From: DASXUX01 sp036504595
GTDB taxonomy: Bacteria; Planctomycetota; SZUA-567; H5-PLA8
DNA: 64,000 bases
NCBI GenBank assembly: GCA_036504595.1
Contig: DASXUX010000030.1
Location: 1 to 64,000, forward strand
Reading direction: 5' to 3'
A program made the position numbers and the translations under genes. How positions within the stretch are numbered: the first letter of the stretch is position 1; each line of letters starts with the position of its first letter. Shown here one piece after another: positions 59,642 to 64,000 of the stretch. The notes beneath the pieces were generated by a model that searched no databases, was not told where the DNA came from, and saw only the letters and a program-made list of their open reading frames with translations.

Positions 59642-60211
59642 ATGGATTTCAATTCAATCGTCAGCAAGCTGAAAGCAAGATGGCCGGATGTGGAGGCGCC
59701 GAAGGTCGATCTGGGCGACCCATTTGTTCTGGTGCCGGCGGAGCGCGTTCTCGAGATCGCCCGCTTTCTCAAGGACGATCCGGAACTGCAGTTCAACAGC
59801 CTGATGAGCCTGGCAGGGGTGGACACCGGGCGGGAGTTCTGGGTTGTTTATCCGCTGCACAGTCTGAAGCATCGGCACAAGCTGACGGTGAAGGCTGTGC
59901 TGCCGCGCGAGAACAGTGTCATTGATTCGGTGGTGAGCGTGTGGCGAGCGGCGGATTTTTTCGAGCGCGAAGCGTACGACCTTTACGGCATCGTGTTCAG
60001 GAATCATCCGGACTTGCGGCGGCTGATCAATCCGCCAGATTGGGTGGGCTGGCCGGGGCGGAAGGATTACGAGTACCCGGTCGATTACCACGGCGTGGCG
60101 ACGCTGCGCGAAGACCAGTTTTTTAGCGAAGCGGTGGATGCTGGCGTGACCAAGCGCGAAGAAGCGGAGAAGGAATTGCAGGCCAAGCTGGGTTTGGGCG
60201 AGAAGAAATAA
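59642..60211 (+). CDS. nuoC: NADH-quinone oxidoreductase subunit C
   Basis: A 189-residue hydrophilic subunit of the quinone module (30-kDa type). It has LMSLAGVDTGREFWVVYPLH, then the signature FEREAYDLYGIVFRNHPDL (E-R-E-x-x-D-x-x-G) and RKDYEYPVDYHGV near the C-terminus. It is a separate gene, not fused to nuoD as in E. coli. A short heptamer array lies between it and nuoD. Confidence 0.94.
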   Translation: MDFNSIVSKLKARWPDVEAPKVDLGDPFVLVPAERVLEIARFLKDDPELQFNSLMSLAGVDTGREFWVVYPLHSLKHRHKLTVKAVLPRENSVIDSVVSVWRAADFFEREAYDLYGIVFRNHPDLRRLINPPDWVGWPGRKDYEYPVDYHGVATLREDQFFSEAVDAGVTKREEAEKELQAKLGLGEKK

Positions 60212-60214
60212 GCG

Positions 60215-60247
60215 AAACCCTCAAGCCTCAGGACTCAAGCCTCAGGA
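60215..60247. repeat. 7-base array between nuoC and nuoD
   Basis: CTCAAGC, CTCAGGA, CTCAAGC, CTCAGGA in exact 7-base register, occupying the whole intergenic space within the nuo transcript. Confidence 0.85.
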
Positions 60248-60254
60248 CTTTGTT

Positions 60255-61475
60255 ATGAGCGATGTGGAAGTGGCGGTAAAAGGCGATCGCGTGCACACCG
60301 ACGAGATGATTTTGTCGATGGGGCCGCATCATCCTTCGACGCACGGCGTGCTGCGGCTGGAGGTGGTCGGCGACGGCGAGGTGGTTGTGGCGGCGCGGCC
60401 GGACATCGGGTATCTGCACCGCGCGATCGAGAAAATCGCCGAGTACATCGACTACCGGCAGTTCATGCCGTACACGGACCGCGTGGACTACGTCTGCGCG
60501 ATGAATTCCAACCACGCGTACGCGCTGGCCGTGGAGAAACTCGCGGGAATCCAGGTGCCGTTGCGCGCGGAGCTGATGCGCGTGATGGTGGCGGAGCTCA
60601 ACCGCATTTCCAGCCACATGGTCTGCCTGGGTGCTCTGGCGATGGACATGGGCGCGTACACGCCGTTTCTGCACGGGATCGCTCACCGCGAGCTGGTGAA
60701 CGACATCTTCGAGGACGTCTGCGGCGCGCGGTTGACGTACAACTATCTGACGATCGGCGGCGTGCAGTATGACGCTTCGCCGGGGTTCATCGAGAAGTGC
60801 CAGAAGTTCGCGGACTATCTCGGCCCGAAGATGATTGAATTTAACCAGCTCATCACGGGTAATTCGATTTTCCAGCAGCGGCTGTGCGGCGTGGGGACCA
60901 TTCCGCCGGAGCAGGCCATCGATGAAGGCCTGGTCGGGCCGAACCTGCGCGCGTCGGGCGTGAGCTGGGACTTGCGGCGCGACGAACCATACTCGATCTA
61001 TGGCCGCTTCAACTGGGATGGCCCGGGCGAATTGGATCCGCACATTCCCGTGGGTGACGGCGGTGATCCGAAAGGCACCAATCCGAACGGCCAGCTTGGC
61101 GACAGCTACGACCGCTACCTTGTCCGGGCGAAAGAAGTCTTTGAATCGGTCAAGATGATCAAGCAGGTTTGCGCTATGTTGCGTGAGAACGAAAAGCTGG
61201 CGAGCGATCATCCGGACCGGCTGTTCCAGGCCAAAGTTCCGGCGCGGATCAAGGTCAAGCGCGGCGAAGTGTATATGCGCAGCGAGAACCCGCGCGGCGA
61301 AACGGGCTATTACATCGTCAGCGACGGGACGGACGTGCCGGTGCGCGTGAAGATCCGCACCGGATCGTTCAGCGCGATCAACTCATTTGAACAGGTCACG
61401 CGCGGGCTGCTGATCGGCGACGTGGTGGCGGTGATCGGAAGCTTCGATATCGTATTGCCGGAGGTGGACCGATGA
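60255..61475 (+). CDS. nuoD: NADH-quinone oxidoreductase subunit D
   Basis: The 49-kDa subunit that forms the quinone-binding cavity with NuoB and NuoH. It has MGPHHPSTHGVLRL (quinone-site His loop, about residues 20-33), GYLHRAIEKIAEYIDYRQFM, TYNYLTIGGVQYD, RASGVSWDLRRDEPYSIY and the C-terminal SFDIVLPEVDR. 406 residues, complete. No nuoE, nuoF or nuoG follows. Instead a toxin-antitoxin pair and a lipoprotein lie between it and nuoH. Confidence 0.95.
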   Translation: MSDVEVAVKGDRVHTDEMILSMGPHHPSTHGVLRLEVVGDGEVVVAARPDIGYLHRAIEKIAEYIDYRQFMPYTDRVDYVCAMNSNHAYALAVEKLAGIQVPLRAELMRVMVAELNRISSHMVCLGALAMDMGAYTPFLHGIAHRELVNDIFEDVCGARLTYNYLTIGGVQYDASPGFIEKCQKFADYLGPKMIEFNQLITGNSIFQQRLCGVGTIPPEQAIDEGLVGPNLRASGVSWDLRRDEPYSIYGRFNWDGPGELDPHIPVGDGGDPKGTNPNGQLGDSYDRYLVRAKEVFESVKMIKQVCAMLRENEKLASDHPDRLFQAKVPARIKVKRGEVYMRSENPRGETGYYIVSDGTDVPVRVKIRTGSFSAINSFEQVTRGLLIGDVVAVIGSFDIVLPEVDR

Positions 61476-61526
61476 TCGGGGCTTTGTGTTCGAGCTGGAT
61501 GCCCAACAGGATTTGAGGGTTGATGT

Positions 61527-61787
61527 ATGAGAGCAAGGGCGAAGAGCAAGAAAGCACAACGAATCATAAAAATTATCGTCGAAAAGCATCCCGACTGTTA
61601 CATCGCATATCCTCTCGGGTTGCGCGGCGGCGTCGTTGGACAGGGCGATACCTATGAGGAAGCTTTGGCGGATGTAAAGTCGGCAATCAAGGGACACGTT
61701 GAGACGTTCGGCGAGGAAGCATTCGAAGACTTCGACGATGAGTCGCCCGTCGAGGTATTCGTCGCAGAAACGGGCGTGAGGCGTTAG
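61527..61787 (+). CDS. HicB-like antitoxin
   Basis: An 86-residue protein with the HicB RNase-H-like fold: IIKIIVEKHPDCYIAYPLGL, GGVVGQGDTYEEALADVKSA and IKGHVETFGE. No DNA-binding domain (HTH or RHH) is visible after it, so it is the short antitoxin form. It would neutralise the HicA-like protein encoded four bases downstream. The order antitoxin-toxin is the reverse of the classical hicAB order but occurs frequently. It is inserted in the nuo cluster. Confidence 0.75.
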   Translation: MRARAKSKKAQRIIKIIVEKHPDCYIAYPLGLRGGVVGQGDTYEEALADVKSAIKGHVETFGEEAFEDFDDESPVEVFVAETGVRR

Positions 61788-61791
61788 CCGC

Positions 61792-62031
61792 ATGGATAGG
61801 TTCCCAGCGGACGCACCGCGCGCTCGCGTGCTTAAGGCTTTTGGCAGCCTCGGCTTCATAATCGTTCGGGAGCACGAGCACATCTATATGGCCCGGGAGA
61901 ATGCCGATGGCACTCGCACACCCTTGACCTTGCCAAACCATCGCTTGATCAAGAGGTCAACGTTGCGGATGATTCTGACGCAGACGCGCATCCCACGTGA
62001 CGAGTTTCTCCGCGCGTATGAGGAGGCTTGA
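61792..62031 (+). CDS. HicA-like mRNA interferase toxin
   Basis: A 79-residue double-stranded-RNA-binding-fold protein: ARVLKAFGSLGFIIVREHEH, with the catalytic His in HEHIYMARE (about residues 28-30). DGTRTPLTLPNHRLIKRSTL and TLRMILTQTRIPRDEFLRAY match the HicA C-terminus (G-T-L-x-x-I-L-x-Q). HicA toxins cleave mRNA independently of the ribosome. The stop is five bases before the following lipoprotein ATG. The usual S-H pair reads E-H here; the catalytic His is kept. Confidence 0.75.
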   Translation: MDRFPADAPRARVLKAFGSLGFIIVREHEHIYMARENADGTRTPLTLPNHRLIKRSTLRMILTQTRIPRDEFLRAYEEA

Positions 62032-62035
62032 GCCA

Positions 62036-62317
62036 ATGATAACAGGTCTGTTGCGAATCCTGGCTGCGTGCACGTTGATTTTTGCCCTTGCCGGCTGTGG
62101 GAATGGGTCACGGCAGGATATTATGGAGAAGGCCAAGGAAGCGAAGAATGCCAAGGAACTGCGGGCGGCGCTGGGAAAACCGGACAAGATTGACAGCGTC
62201 GAAGTTCTGTCGGTTAGGAACGAGACGTGGACGTATAAGGGTTCTGATGGCGAGGTCGTTTTCCAGTTGATGAACGACAAGGTCATACTGAAGGCGTCTG
62301 GGGAAAAGAAGAAGTAG
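62036..62317 (+). CDS. Small lipoprotein, SmpA/BamE-like
   Basis: I chose ATG 62036 (MITGLLRILAACTLIFALAG), with AGGAGG nine bases upstream. A lipobox ALAGC gives a mature 70-residue lipoprotein. The segment ELRAALGKPDKIDSVEVLSV with ETWTYKGSDGEVVFQLMNDK resembles the BamE/SmpA fold (L-x-x-x-L-G-x-P-D then W-x-Y). This is the same kind of domain as in the 22735-23406 gene. It may act in the envelope; a role in complex I assembly is only suggested by position, 16 bases before nuoH. Confidence 0.65.
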   Translation: MITGLLRILAACTLIFALAGCGNGSRQDIMEKAKEAKNAKELRAALGKPDKIDSVEVLSVRNETWTYKGSDGEVVFQLMNDKVILKASGEKKK

Positions 62318-62332
62318 CACTGGGGCGGCGAC

Positions 62333-63862
62333 ATGCGACCAATCGAAGGCTTGTACCAATTACTGAATGGAATTCTGCAGGCGCCACGCTGGTGGGAACT
62401 GCCGGGGCCGGGGCTGTCGCCCGACGTGGCCTCGCCGGTTGCGGCGGTGCTGGCGGTGGTGATTCCATGTTTGATCGCGCTCGGCCTGGTGATGGGCGTG
62501 GCGGGGGCGAGCACGTACATCGAGCGCAAACTGGCGGCGGACATTCAGCGCCGCATCGGGCCGAATCAGTGCAACGTGGGATCGTTCTTCGGCGCGTTCA
62601 TGCGCGCGATGGTGAAGAACGCGTCCGATTCGCGCGCGGGAGTTTTCTCGAAGCTGATGGGACTGGGCTCGAAGCTGCTGCTGCCGCTGGTGGACGTCGT
62701 GGACAAGATCGTGCTCAAGCTGGCGCCGGGCGCTGTGATCTTCATGGCGGATGGGCTGAAGCTGATTCTGAAAGAAGACATCGTTCCGGACGCCGTGGAC
62801 AAGCCGCTATTCAAGCTGGCGCCGGCGATCGTGCTGGCTTCCGCGTTTGGCGCTCTGGTGGCGCTGCCGTATTCGAGCGCCTGGTACGTGGCGGACTTCA
62901 ACATTGGCATCTTCTTCATCGCCGCGATCACCAGCCTGGAAGTACTGGGCATCTTGATGTCAGGCTGGGCGAGCAACAACAAGTGGTCGCTGCTGGGCGG
63001 AATGCGGTCAGCGGCGCAGATTGTTTCGTACGAGCTGCCGGTGGGTCTGGCGATCGCTACGGGCATGCTGGTCTGCGGGACGATGTCGATGCAGGGCATG
63101 GTTTACGATCAGCTCGGGATAAGTGCGAATGGCGGTGTGTGGGAAACGTGGCCACGTCAGTGGTGGTTAAACGGCTGGTTCTTCCAGTGGAATGTGTTCC
63201 ACCCGGTGATGTTCATCCTGGCGCCGATATACTTCCTGGCGGCTTTGGCGGAGTGCAACCGCACGCCGTTCGATATTCCGGAAGCGGAGTCGGAGCTGGT
63301 GTCGGGGTATCACACCGAGTATTCGGGGATGCGCTTCGCGTTCTTCTTCCTGGCTGAATACACGATGATGATCGTGGTCTGTGGGATTGCGGTCACGCTG
63401 TTCCTCGGCGGGTGGAGCACCGGAATCGCGCCACTGGAACGGGTGCTGACGACGGGATTCGATGCGAACAAGCTGCCGGTGTTCAATGTGTGGGGAACGA
63501 TCATTCACCTCGCTGCTTTTGGTGCAAAGACCTATTTGCTGATTTTGCTGATGATGTGGATACGCTGGACGATTCCGCGATTCCGAGTCGATCAGATGAT
63601 GACACTGTGCTGGAAGAAGCTGATTCCACTGGGACTGATGTGCTTCCTGGCGATGGCGGTGTGGATGCTGGTGCGCATGGGCCTGGCCAAGAAATTCGGC
63701 GAGCAGACCATCGCACAGGCGACGTTCGTGCTGCGAGCCGTGTTTGCCGTGAGCGTGCTGGCCTGGCTGGTGTGGTACTTCAAGAAGCCGATGACGCCGC
63801 AGGAAAAGACGCAGCGGGAAGTGATCGCACGGGCCAACTTGAGTGTCAGTCCGGCAAAGTAG
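62333..63862 (+). CDS. nuoH: NADH-quinone oxidoreductase subunit H, with loop insertion
   Basis: A membrane subunit at the junction of the quinone cavity and proton path, eight-plus helices. Motifs: ERKLAADIQRRIGPNQ (about residues 64-79), ADGLKLILKEDIVPDAVDK (about 140), LGGMRSAAQIVSYELPVGLA, AALAECNRTPFDIPEAESEL and SGYHTEYSGMRFAFFFLAEY. The usual distance from R-I-G-P-N to A-D-G-L-K-L is short, but here about 60 residues (about 80-138, FFGAFMRAMVKNASDSRAGV and onward) separate them. Total length is 509 against roughly 330 in E. coli, so further length lies in the C-terminal part. Family residues remain intact. Confidence 0.93.
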   Translation: MRPIEGLYQLLNGILQAPRWWELPGPGLSPDVASPVAAVLAVVIPCLIALGLVMGVAGASTYIERKLAADIQRRIGPNQCNVGSFFGAFMRAMVKNASDSRAGVFSKLMGLGSKLLLPLVDVVDKIVLKLAPGAVIFMADGLKLILKEDIVPDAVDKPLFKLAPAIVLASAFGALVALPYSSAWYVADFNIGIFFIAAITSLEVLGILMSGWASNNKWSLLGGMRSAAQIVSYELPVGLAIATGMLVCGTMSMQGMVYDQLGISANGGVWETWPRQWWLNGWFFQWNVFHPVMFILAPIYFLAALAECNRTPFDIPEAESELVSGYHTEYSGMRFAFFFLAEYTMMIVVCGIAVTLFLGGWSTGIAPLERVLTTGFDANKLPVFNVWGTIIHLAAFGAKTYLLILLMMWIRWTIPRFRVDQMMTLCWKKLIPLGLMCFLAMAVWMLVRMGLAKKFGEQTIAQATFVLRAVFAVSVLAWLVWYFKKPMTPQEKTQREVIARANLSVSPAK

Positions 63863-63922
63863 TCAGCGGTCATTAGTCATTGGTGCTTTGCTGTTAATGA
63901 CCAATGACTAATGACTAATGAC
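63859..63922. repeat. Inverted 7-base array after nuoH
   Basis: TAGTCAG, CGGTCAT, TAGTCAT, TGGTGC; short loop; then TAATGAC, CAATGAC, TAATGAC, TAATGAC. Arms are complementary and in 7-base register. Related units occur at 19858 and 26600. It begins at the nuoH stop codon. Confidence 0.9.
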
Positions 63923-63935
63923 GGAGTGAGGATTC

Positions 63936-64000
63936 ATGCAGGAACTGATTGAGACTTGGCAGATCAACAATCGTATCAATTTGTACGTGCTGAATGCGGT
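63936..64000 (+). CDS. Start of a DinB-like protein (cut by window end)
   Basis: ATG 63936 with GAGTGAGGA upstream begins MQELIETWQINNRINLYVLN, which resembles the N-terminus of DinB/YfiT-like four-helix proteins (E-T-W-x-I-N-N-R-x-N-L-x-L-L). Only 21 codons lie in the window, so the call rests on this short similarity. If right, the nuo genes downstream of nuoH do not follow directly. Confidence 0.5.
   Translation, partial: MQELIETWQINNRINLYVLNA

Noticed and set aside
62392..63357. 321-codon frame overlapping nuoH
   Set aside because: Gly/Ala/Arg-rich alternative-frame shadow; NuoH motifs are clear in the other frame.

Overview
The window is chromosomal DNA of a free-living, heterotrophic, Gram-negative-type bacterium, most probably from the PVC group (Planctomycetota is my best guess). 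This is inferred from the gene repertoire and is not proven. The supporting traits are a large secretome of polysaccharide-active proteins, autotransporter-type beta-strand repeats without a translocator barrel, a siroheme-dependent heme pathway (AhbC/AhbD-like), ferredoxin-linked 2-oxoacid oxidation, a complex I cluster in the order A-B-C-D-H without E/F/G, and an isolated ribosomal protein L3 gene.

Layout. 1-3.8 kb: an IS4-family transposase gene, then two decayed gene pieces lying antisense to each other (a minus-strand C-terminal fragment and a plus-strand secreted Ig-like protein with a one-base frameshift). 3.8-7.2 kb: a three-gene operon of membrane-anchored proteins (STN-like repeats, HEAT repeats, PQQ-type propeller plus HEAT). 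7.6-15.7 kb: a minus-strand block of secreted carbohydrate-active proteins (SGNH esterase, frameshifted small protein, six-hairpin glycosidase, polysaccharide deacetylase fused to beta-strand repeats, sialate-esterase-like SGNH protein, truncated lyase-like protein). 16.1 kb: tRNA-Lys(CTT). 16.4-23.4 kb: metallophosphoesterase, MoaC, MATE exporter, HtrA protease, QueC, QueE and a BamE-like membrane protein. 24-28.6 kb: two radical SAM heme-synthesis enzymes, a PH-like membrane protein, PurE and a Uma2 nuclease. 28.7-40.4 kb: GH5-like lipoprotein, diguanylate cyclase, TsaB, MurJ, glycosyltransferase, acyl-CoA synthetase and a two-domain isoprenol kinase. 40.6-49.1 kb: KorA/KorB, MazG-like protein, site-2 protease, MFS transporter, response regulator, MsrB-MsrA. 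49.4-58.2 kb: L3, Dabb protein, xylose isomerase-like protein, pseudopilin, Gfo/Idh/MocA dehydrogenase, nucleotidyltransferase, GH26-like hydrolase, phosphate-selective-type porin. 58.5-64 kb: nuoA-B-C-D, a HicBA toxin-antitoxin pair and a lipoprotein, nuoH, and the start of a DinB-like gene.

How it works together. Secreted esterases, deacetylase, glycosidases and the porin/MFS transporter suggest glycan foraging, with sugar isomerisation by the xylose isomerase-like enzyme. KorAB would make reduced ferredoxin, and a complex I lacking the NADH-input genes could oxidise it. AhbC/AhbD would provide heme.

The most striking feature is not a gene. About twenty intergenic regions carry arrays of short units with a period of seven bases (sometimes eight). 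The core sequence differs at each locus, and the arrays are often arranged as two inverted halves that would form long hairpins. Several run into the 5' ends of genes. Other palindromic elements include a 123-bp nested hairpin inserted in frame inside tsaB and a 268-bp MITE-like element next to rplC. Domain and family calls were made by eye from translated sequence. No database search was run.
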